DNA of 64,000 nt, taken from Lachnoclostridium sp. UBA5890 (GTDB taxonomy: Bacteria > Bacillota > Clostridia > Lachnospirales > Lachnospiraceae). Shown here piece after piece: positions 57,440 to 64,000 of the stretch (position 1 is its first letter; each line of letters opens with the position of its first letter). Made by a program: the position numbers and the translations under genes. The notes under the pieces were generated by a model. The model saw only the letters and a program-made list of their open reading frames with translations. It was not told where the DNA came from and did no database searches. The DNA lies in contig DJEU01000025.1 of assembly GCA_002431395.1 (NCBI GenBank), positions 62,001 through 126,000 of the forward strand, written 5' to 3'.

Positions 57440-58624
57440 ATGTCTAAAAAAGTAGTATTAGCAGGCGCATGTCGTACTGCCATCGGTACAATGGGTGGAA
57501 GCCTTAGTACAACACCAGCACCAGTACTGGGATCTATTGTAATCAAAGAAGCTTTGGAGAGAGCCGGAGTACCAGCAGATCAGGTAGATCATGTTTACAT
57601 GGGTTGTGTAATCCAGGCAGGTCTTGGACAGAACGTTGCACGTCAGGCGTCTATTAATGCAGGACTTCCAATTGAGACACCTGCAGTAACTGTAAACGTT
57701 GTTTGTGGTTCCGGTTTGAACTGTGTAAATATGGCAGCACAGATGATTCAGGTAGGAGATGCAGATATCGTAGTAGCAGGTGGTATGGAAAACATGTCCA
57801 TGGCTCCATATGCTTTGAAACAGGCTCGTTTCGGATATCGTATGAACAACAATACCATTATTGATACAATGGTAAACGATGCTCTTTGGGATGCATTCAA
57901 TGATTATCATATGATTCAGACAGCAGATAATATTTGTAAGGATCCAAGATGGAACCTGACACGTGAAGAACTGGATGAGTTTGCTGTAGCAAGCCAGGCA
58001 AAAGCTGTAGCTGCTCAGGAAGCTGGTAGATTCGATGATGAGATCGTACCAGTTGAAGTTAAGAAGAAAAAAGAAACAATTATCTTTAACAAAGATGAGG
58101 GACCACGTCCTGGAACAACGATGGAAGGACTTGCAAAACTTCGTCCAATCAACAAAGACGGTTTTGTTACCGCTGGTAACGCTTCCGGAATCAATGATGG
58201 TGCAGCAGCTATCGTTGTTATGAGCGAAGAAAAAGCAAAAGAACTTGGTGTAAAACCTATGGCTACTTTCGTAGCAGGTGCTCTTGGCGGTGTTGATCCT
58301 AAGATCATGGGTATCGGACCGGTTGCATCTACAAAGAAAGTTCTTGCTAAGACAGGCATGAGCATCGATGACTTTGATCTTATCGAAGCAAATGAAGCAT
58401 TTGCAGCACAGTCTGTAGCAGTAGGAAGAGAACTTGGTTTTGATCTCAGTAAATTGAATGTAAATGGTGGTGCGATTGCACTTGGACATCCAGTAGGAGC
58501 TTCCGGATGCCGTATCCTTGTAACACTTCTTCATGAGATGCAGAAACGTGATGCAAAGAAAGGTCTTGCAACACTTTGTATCGGTGGAGGAATGGGATGC
58601 TCTACAATCGTAGAACGTGACTAA
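57440..58624 (+). CDS. thl: Acetyl-CoA C-acetyltransferase (thiolase)
   Basis: 394 residues from ATG 57440. Active Cys in NVVCGSGLNCVNMA, His in GGAIALGHPVGASG, and second Cys in TLCIGGGMGCS. It condenses two acetyl-CoA to acetoacetyl-CoA, the first step to butyrate. Codon choice differs from the phage part, as in highly expressed genes. Confidence 0.95.
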   Translation: MSKKVVLAGACRTAIGTMGGSLSTTPAPVLGSIVIKEALERAGVPADQVDHVYMGCVIQAGLGQNVARQASINAGLPIETPAVTVNVVCGSGLNCVNMAAQMIQVGDADIVVAGGMENMSMAPYALKQARFGYRMNNNTIIDTMVNDALWDAFNDYHMIQTADNICKDPRWNLTREELDEFAVASQAKAVAAQEAGRFDDEIVPVEVKKKKETIIFNKDEGPRPGTTMEGLAKLRPINKDGFVTAGNASGINDGAAAIVVMSEEKAKELGVKPMATFVAGALGGVDPKIMGIGPVASTKKVLAKTGMSIDDFDLIEANEAFAAQSVAVGRELGFDLSKLNVNGGAIALGHPVGASGCRILVTLLHEMQKRDAKKGLATLCIGGGMGCSTIVERD

Positions 58625-58661
58625 TTTCTGAAAAAACAGTACAGAAAGGAGAGTTCCCAAA

Positions 58662-59453
58662 ATGGAATTCATTACGTATGAAGTAGAAGACAAAGTTGGT
58701 ATTATTACCATTAACCGTCCGAAAGCATTGAACGCTTTGAACAGCCAGGTGCTGGATGAGCTGGGTGCTACATTGGATGGTGTAGATCTTGATGTGATTC
58801 GCTGTCTGATTCTTACTGGTGCCGGAGAGAAATCTTTTGTAGCCGGTGCAGATATCGGAGAGATGAGCACATTGACAAAAGCAGAAGGAGAAGCTTTCGG
58901 TAAAAAAGGAAATGATGTATTCCGCAAACTTGAAACTTTCCCTATCCCTGTTATCGCAGCAGTAAACGGATTTGCCCTTGGTGGTGGATGCGAGATCTCC
59001 ATGAGCTGTGACATCCGTATCTGTTCTGAAAATGCTGTATTTGGCCAGCCGGAAGCAGGTCTTGGTATCACTCCTGGATTTGGTGGAACACAGCGTCTTG
59101 CTCGTGTCATCCCTGTAGGAATGGCAAAACAGATGATCTACACAGCACGCAACATTAAAGCTGAGGAAGCATACCGCGTAGGTCTTGTAAATGCGGTATA
59201 TCCTTTGGAAGAGCTTATGCCGGCAGCAAAGAAAATGGCTGCAGGTATTGCTATGCAGGCTCCGATCGCTGTTCGTAACTGCAAGAAAGCAATCAATGAA
59301 GGACTTCAGGTTGATATGGATCAGGCAATCGTGATCGAAGAGAAACTCTTCGGTGACTGCTTCGAGACAGAAGACCAGAAAGCAGGAATGGGTAACTTCC
59401 TTGAGAAAGACAAAGAGAAAAAACTCAAAGTAGTTCCTTTCCAGAATAAATAA
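58662..59453 (+). CDS. crt: Crotonase (3-hydroxybutyryl-CoA dehydratase)
   Basis: 263 residues, the family length. It has AGEKSFVAGADIGEM and GFALGGGCEISMSCD for the oxyanion hole, with the catalytic Glu in FGQPEAGLGITPGFGG. It dehydrates 3-hydroxybutyryl-CoA to crotonyl-CoA. A CCGGAC/GTCCGG stem follows, before hbd. Confidence 0.95.
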   Translation: MEFITYEVEDKVGIITINRPKALNALNSQVLDELGATLDGVDLDVIRCLILTGAGEKSFVAGADIGEMSTLTKAEGEAFGKKGNDVFRKLETFPIPVIAAVNGFALGGGCEISMSCDIRICSENAVFGQPEAGLGITPGFGGTQRLARVIPVGMAKQMIYTARNIKAEEAYRVGLVNAVYPLEELMPAAKKMAAGIAMQAPIAVRNCKKAINEGLQVDMDQAIVIEEKLFGDCFETEDQKAGMGNFLEKDKEKKLKVVPFQNK

Positions 59454-59527
59454 TTTAGCATGAAATAATAACTTTCCGGACCGGCTCTGTCCGGTTCGGA
59501 GAATAAAAAAAACGGAGGTATGTATCA

Positions 59528-60367
59528 ATGAAAGTTGGCGTTATTGGTGCTGGAACAATGGGTTCCGGAATTGCTCAGGCATTTGCTCAGACAGAAGGTT
59601 ATGAAGTTTGCTTGTGTGATATTAATGATGAATTTGCTGCAAACGGTAAAAACAAAATTGCAAAAGGTTTTGAAAAACGTATTGCAAAAGGAAAAATGGA
59701 TCAGGCTGCTGCAGACAGCATCCTTGCTAAGATCACAACAGGTACAAAAGAAATCTGTACAGACTGTGATTTGATCGTAGAGGCAGCTCTTGAGGTAATG
59801 GATGTTAAGAAACAGACATTCAAAGAACTTCAGGATATCGTAAAGAAAGATTGTATGTTTGCTACAAACACATCTTCCCTTTCTATCACAGAGATCGGTG
59901 CAGGACTGGATCGTCCGGTTATCGGTATGCACTTCTTCAACCCAGCTCCAGTTATGAAGCTGATCGAAGTTATCGCAGGTGAGAATACACCAGACGAGAT
60001 GGTTGAGAAAATCGTTGCAATTTCTAAAGAAATCGGCAAAACACCGGTAGAAGTAAAAGAAGCAGCTGGATTTGTTGTAAACCGTATTTTGATCCCTATG
60101 ATCAACGAAGCAGTTGGCATCTATGCTGACGGTGTAGCTTCTGTTGAAGGTATTGATACAGCAATGCAGCTTGGTGCAAACCACCCAATGGGACCTCTTG
60201 CACTTGGCGATTTGGTAGGTCTTGATATCTGCCTTGCTATCATGGAAGTACTTCAGGCTGAGACAGGTGATCCTAAATACCGTCCTCATCCATTGCTTCG
60301 CAAGATGGTTCGTGCAGGAAAACTCGGAAGAAAAACTGGTATCGGATTCTACGATTACAGCAAATAA
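59528..60367 (+). CDS. hbd: 3-hydroxybutyryl-CoA dehydrogenase
   Basis: 279 residues. N-terminal Rossmann motif GVIGAGTMGSGIAQAF, the catalytic His in IGMHFFNPAPVMKLIE, and the signature GFVVNRILIPMINEA. It reduces acetoacetyl-CoA with NAD(P)H. ACGGAGG precedes the start. Confidence 0.95.
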   Translation: MKVGVIGAGTMGSGIAQAFAQTEGYEVCLCDINDEFAANGKNKIAKGFEKRIAKGKMDQAAADSILAKITTGTKEICTDCDLIVEAALEVMDVKKQTFKELQDIVKKDCMFATNTSSLSITEIGAGLDRPVIGMHFFNPAPVMKLIEVIAGENTPDEMVEKIVAISKEIGKTPVEVKEAAGFVVNRILIPMINEAVGIYADGVASVEGIDTAMQLGANHPMGPLALGDLVGLDICLAIMEVLQAETGDPKYRPHPLLRKMVRAGKLGRKTGIGFYDYSK

Positions 60368-60418
60368 TTTCGGTGGATATAGGATCCATCAAATATACAG
60401 AAAGGCGGTTCATTAATA

Positions 60419-61588
60419 ATGGATTTTACTTTAGATCAGAAACATGAAATGGCGAGAACGTTGTTCAAAGATTTCGCTGAAAATGAAGCAAAGCCGTTGG
60501 CACAGGAAACAGATGAAACAGAAGTTTTCCCACAGTCTACGGTAGACAAAATGGGTAAATATGGATTTATGGGAATTCCGGTGCCAAAGCAGTATGGTGG
60601 ACAGGGATGCGACATTTTGACCTATGTAATGTGCGTAGAGGAACTTTCAAAAGTCTGCGGTACAACAGGTGTTATCGTATCTGCACATACAAGTCTTTGC
60701 TGTGATCCAATCCTTACTTATGGTACAGAAGAGCAGAAGCAGAAATACCTTCCACCTCTTTGCAATGGTGAAAAACTTGGTGCTTTCGCATTGACAGAGC
60801 CAGGTGCCGGCACCGATGCTCAGGGAGCACAGACAAAAGCTGTTCTCGATGGAGATGAGTGGGTACTTAACGGAAGCAAATGCTTCATTACCAATGGTAA
60901 AGTAGCAGATGTTTACATTGTAATCGCTATCACAAGCGTAACAGAAGACAAACGTGGAAGAAAGAAAAAGAACTTTTCCGCATTTATCGTAGAAAAAGGA
61001 ACTCCTGGATTCTCCTTCGGAACAAAAGAGAAGAAGATGGGTATCCGTGGATCTTCTACATACGAGTTAATCTTCGAAGACTGCCGTATTCCAAAGGAAA
61101 ATATCCTTGGACCACAGGGAAAAGGATTCCCTATCGCAATGCATACTCTGGATGGCGGACGTATCGGTATTGCTGCTCAGGCGCTTGGTATTGCAGAAGG
61201 TGCTCTTGAGACAACCGTTGCTTACGTAAAAGAGAGAAAACAGTTTGGACGTTCTATCGCTGCACAGCAGAACACACAGTTCCAGCTTGCTGATATGGCT
61301 ACAAAAGTAGAAGCTGCAAAATCTCTTGTATATAAAGCTGCATTGAAGAAACAGGAATTTGCAGATGGAGCAAAAGTTTCTTACTCCGTAGAAGCTGCAA
61401 TGGCTAAATTATATGCTGCCGAAGTTGCTATGGAAGTAACAACAAAAGCAGTTCAGTTGCATGGTGGTTATGGTTACATCAGAGAATATGATGTGGAACG
61501 TATGATGCGTGATGCTAAGATCACAGAGATTTACGAAGGAACATCAGAAGTTCAGCGTATGGTTATCTCTGGAAACTTGTTGAAATAA
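60419..61588 (+). CDS. bcd: Butyryl-CoA dehydrogenase
   Basis: 389 residues, short-chain acyl-CoA dehydrogenase. FALTEPGAGTDAQGAQT and YIREYDVERMMRDAKITEIY with the late catalytic Glu (YEGTSEVQR) are clear. With EtfAB it reduces crotonyl-CoA and, by electron bifurcation, ferredoxin. This couples butyrate formation to energy gain. Confidence 0.95.
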   Translation: MDFTLDQKHEMARTLFKDFAENEAKPLAQETDETEVFPQSTVDKMGKYGFMGIPVPKQYGGQGCDILTYVMCVEELSKVCGTTGVIVSAHTSLCCDPILTYGTEEQKQKYLPPLCNGEKLGAFALTEPGAGTDAQGAQTKAVLDGDEWVLNGSKCFITNGKVADVYIVIAITSVTEDKRGRKKKNFSAFIVEKGTPGFSFGTKEKKMGIRGSSTYELIFEDCRIPKENILGPQGKGFPIAMHTLDGGRIGIAAQALGIAEGALETTVAYVKERKQFGRSIAAQQNTQFQLADMATKVEAAKSLVYKAALKKQEFADGAKVSYSVEAAMAKLYAAEVAMEVTTKAVQLHGGYGYIREYDVERMMRDAKITEIYEGTSEVQRMVISGNLLK

Positions 61589-61601
61589 GGAGGTTCATAT
61601 C

Positions 61602-62387
61602 GTGAAAATAGTAGTATGTATTAAACAGGTACCTGATACAAAAGGTGGAGTAAAATTTAATCCGGATGGTACACTTGACCGTGGTGCAATGCTTACAATT
61701 ATGAACCCGGATGACAAAGCTGGTCTGGAAGCAGCACTTCGCATCAAAGAGCAGAATGGTGCAGAAGTTACCGTTCTTACCATGGGACTTCCAAAAGCAG
61801 AAGAAGTTCTTCGCGAAGCTATGGCTATGGGAGCTGATAATGGTATTCTTGTTACTGACAGAGTTTTGGGAGGAGCTGATACATGGGCTACTTCTACGAC
61901 CATTGCCGGTGCACTTAGAAACATTGATTATGATTTGATCATTACAGGACGTCAGGCAATCGACGGTGATACCGCACAGGTAGGACCACAGATTTCTGAA
62001 CATCTTGATATCCCTGTTATTTCATATGCAAAAGATATTAAGATCGAAGGCGATTCTGTTGTTGTAGAACGTTTGTATGACGACAGAACTCACGTACTGA
62101 AAGCAAAGATGCCATGTCTTATCACAGCTCTTTCTGAATTGAACGAGCCTCGTTATATGACACCAGGTGGAATCTTCGATGCTTATGACAAAGAGATTAC
62201 CGTTTGGGGAAGAGCAGACCTTAAAGATGTAGATGATTCTGATCTTGGTTTGAAAGGATCTCCAACAAAAATCGCAAAAGCTTCGGATAAAGTACGTAAA
62301 GGCGCTGGAGAAAAAGTTACTCCTGAGGATGCAAATGCAGCAGCATCTTACATCGTTGAGAAGCTGTTGGAGAAACACGTAATCTAA
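61602..62387 (+). CDS. etfB: Electron transfer flavoprotein beta subunit
   Basis: 261 residues from GTG 61602 (AAGGAGG before). KIVVCIKQVPDTKGGVKFNP at the start and IITGRQAIDGDTAQVGPQ with DIPVISYAKDI are typical for bifurcating EtfB. Partner of EtfA and Bcd. Confidence 0.95.
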   Translation: MKIVVCIKQVPDTKGGVKFNPDGTLDRGAMLTIMNPDDKAGLEAALRIKEQNGAEVTVLTMGLPKAEEVLREAMAMGADNGILVTDRVLGGADTWATSTTIAGALRNIDYDLIITGRQAIDGDTAQVGPQISEHLDIPVISYAKDIKIEGDSVVVERLYDDRTHVLKAKMPCLITALSELNEPRYMTPGGIFDAYDKEITVWGRADLKDVDDSDLGLKGSPTKIAKASDKVRKGAGEKVTPEDANAAASYIVEKLLEKHVI

Positions 62388-62412
62388 GCGAAAACAAGGA
62401 GGATCCATAAAA

Positions 62413-63456
62413 ATGAATTTAGAAGAATATAAAGGTGTATTTGTCTATGCACAGCAGGTAGACAATGAAATCAGCAGCATCGCACTTGAGCTGCTTGGAA
62501 AAGCAAATGAACTTGCAAAAGACCTTAATACAGATGTAACAGCTGTTTTGATCGGTTCCGGAGTTGCCGGACTGGTTGATACATTGGCTGAGTATGGTGC
62601 AGACAAGGTTATCGTTGTAGACGATCCTGAATTGAAAGATTACAGAACAGAGCCATATACGCATGCGCTTGCTTCCGTAATCAATGAGTACAAACCAGAA
62701 ATTATGCTGGTAGGTGCTACGGCAATCGGCCGTGACCTTGGTCCTCGTGTTTCCGCACGTGTGAAGACAGGTTTGACCGCTGACTGTACGGTACTTGAGA
62801 TTGGTAACTTCCCAATCAATGCTGTTCCTGGAAGAGAAGATCAGCAGAAGCACAATCAGCTTCTTATGACTCGTCCTGCATTTGGTGGAAATACGATCGC
62901 TACGATCGCATGTCCTGACAACCGCCCACAGATGGCAACCGTTCGTCCGGGTGTTATGCAGAAGATTGAGCCAAAGGCTGGTGCAAAAGCAGAAGTGATC
63001 AACTACAATCCTGGATTTACACCAAACAACAAATATGTTGAAATCCTTGATGTAGTAAAATCTGTAACAGATACCGTAGACATCATGGATGCAAAAATTC
63101 TTGTATCCGGTGGACGTGGTGTTGGTTCTAAGGAAAACTTCAAACTGTTGGAAGATCTCGCAGAGGTAATCGGCGGAACCGTAAGTTGTTCCCGTGCCGT
63201 TGTAGAGAATGAATGGCTTCCTGTAGAGCGTCAGGTAGGACAGACTGGTAAGACAGTACGTCCAAACGTATACTTCGCTATCGGTATTTCCGGAGCAATC
63301 CAGCATACCGCAGGTATGGAAGAATCTGACATCATCATTGCCATCAACAAAGATCCGGATGCACCAATCTTTGATGTAGCGGACTATGGTATTGTTGGAG
63401 ATCTGAATAAGATTGTTCCACTTTTGACAGAACAGTTGAAAGCACAGATCAAGTAA
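62413..63456 (+). CDS. etfA: Electron transfer flavoprotein alpha subunit
   Basis: 347 residues. The C-terminal FAD-binding signature is present (VSGGRGVGSKENFKLL, then EWLPVERQVGQTGKTVRP and AIGISGAIQHTAGM). Last gene of the butyrate operon, closed by a terminator. Confidence 0.95.
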   Translation: MNLEEYKGVFVYAQQVDNEISSIALELLGKANELAKDLNTDVTAVLIGSGVAGLVDTLAEYGADKVIVVDDPELKDYRTEPYTHALASVINEYKPEIMLVGATAIGRDLGPRVSARVKTGLTADCTVLEIGNFPINAVPGREDQQKHNQLLMTRPAFGGNTIATIACPDNRPQMATVRPGVMQKIEPKAGAKAEVINYNPGFTPNNKYVEILDVVKSVTDTVDIMDAKILVSGGRGVGSKENFKLLEDLAEVIGGTVSCSRAVVENEWLPVERQVGQTGKTVRPNVYFAIGISGAIQHTAGMEESDIIIAINKDPDAPIFDVADYGIVGDLNKIVPLLTEQLKAQIK

Positions 63457-63476
63457 TAATAACGTATGATTTTTTG

Positions 63477-63515
63477 ATTCTCCCACTGATTTTTAATTGG
63501 TGGGAGAATTTTTTA
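63477..63515 (+). terminator. Terminator of the butyrate operon
   Basis: ATTCTCCCAC pairs with GTGGGAGAAT, followed by TTTTT. Confidence 0.9.
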
Positions 63516-63528
63516 TAAGGGGAAACGG

Positions 63529-64000
63529 ATGAAAAAAATAGGAATTGTAATATGTAATTATAATAAAAAAGACTATGTATTAAATTGTATCCAGAGTGTA
63601 TTAGAATCCAAAAATCAGGATTTTGACCTGTATGTGGCAGACAATGCCTCGACGGATGGTTCCGTGGAAGCAATTAAGGAAACATATGGCGATGCCGTTA
63701 CGGTTTTAGTTAATCCAGAAAATTTAGGGGGATCCGGCGGATTTAATCTTGGGATAAGGAAAATATTGGAAGAAGGATACGAATATTTATGCTGCCTCGA
63801 CAACGATATCTTAGTGGATGAAAATGCGCTTGGTGCATTGGCAGACTATCTCGATGCACATCCGGATACCGGTGTGTGTGGTTCGATCGTTTATCATATG
63901 GATTATCCGGACTATGTGCAGCAGTACGGACTGGATCTTGATTTTGAAAACTTTACGGCAATTACTCATTATGCGGATTATCTGGATGATGGAAACATTC
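63529..64000 (+). CDS. Family 2 glycosyltransferase (cut by window end)
   Basis: 157 residues are visible. The GT-A fold is shown by GIVICNYNKKDYVLNCIQSV, ADNASTDGSVEAI, NLGGSGGFNLGI and the DxD-like LDNDILVDENAL. It resembles rhamnosyl- or galactofuranosyltransferases of cell-surface polysaccharides. It starts with AAGGGGA before the ATG and likely begins a polysaccharide cluster. The C-terminus lies outside the window. Confidence 0.85.
   Translation, partial: MKKIGIVICNYNKKDYVLNCIQSVLESKNQDFDLYVADNASTDGSVEAIKETYGDAVTVLVNPENLGGSGGFNLGIRKILEEGYEYLCCLDNDILVDENALGALADYLDAHPDTGVCGSIVYHMDYPDYVQQYGLDLDFENFTAITHYADYLDDGNI

Noticed and set aside
57458..59110. 550-residue minus-strand frame opposite thl and crt
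   Set aside because: Arises from the strong codon bias of thl and crt on the plus strand; the translation is rich in Cys, Ser and His without any domain.
62419..63486. 355-residue minus-strand frame opposite etfA
   Set aside because: Same codon-bias shadow as for thl.
1..64000. CRISPR arrays, rRNA genes and insertion sequences
   Set aside because: No regularly spaced repeats, no rRNA-like sequence and no transposase gene were seen. The two tyrosine recombinases belong to the prophage.

Overview
The window looks like the chromosome of a spore-forming, butyrate-producing anaerobe of the Lachnospiraceae/Clostridia. The host part carries spoIVA, a complete butyryl-CoA pathway (thl, crt, hbd, bcd, etfB, etfA), a butyryl-CoA:acetate CoA-transferase and a tryptophan operon under a T-box. 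No genus is claimed.

From about 1 to 39,815 the window is one prophage, cut at the left by the window edge. Its structural genes combine a lambda-type head (GpA-family terminase, lambda-type portal, ClpP-like protease with a nested scaffold, decoration protein, major capsid protein, GpZ-like protein) with a P2/Mu-type contractile tail (sheath, tube, E/E' chaperone with a -1 frameshift, tape measure, X, D, U, W, J, I, fibre). Holin and endolysin end the late operon at 23,016. The interval 23.1-31.6 kb is accessory: a two-gene cassette with a membrane protein, a cassette of tiny membrane peptides plus an HTH protein, a par/Fst-like type I toxin-antitoxin locus, HicAB, a membrane-anchored T5orf172 (GIY-YIG-like) protein, a CI-type switch and many very small genes. 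From 31.6 to 38.4 kb come ssb, other early genes, parA/parB, a replication initiator and a DnaC-like loader. A tyrosine integrase and a tRNA 3'-end duplicate (attR) close the prophage.

The most notable signal is a 17-bp palindrome (GTGTCAGAnTCTGACAC, or one mismatch from it) found eight times over 33 kb of the prophage and not noticed in the host part. Two copies lie inside genes, one of them in parA. Six lie at gene or module borders, where they bracket the accessory cassettes. They are candidate ParB (centromere) or repressor sites, and several also work as terminator stems. Other points are a 240-base structured non-coding region with a tRNA-like T arm, a D-armless tRNA-like element, and two parallel cassettes of lysine-rich membrane peptides.

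The host part starts 17 bases after attR with a sigma-A type promoter, a Trp T-box (specifier TGG) and trpEGDCFBA. It continues with an exported FKBP/trigger-factor-like lipoprotein, a BspA-type leucine-rich-repeat surface protein of 1,870 residues, and spoIVA, whose ribosome binding site lies in the preceding terminator stem. After but (minus strand) come coaD and thl-crt-hbd-bcd-etfB-etfA behind a promoter with a Rex-like box. A glycosyltransferase cut by the window end closes the window.
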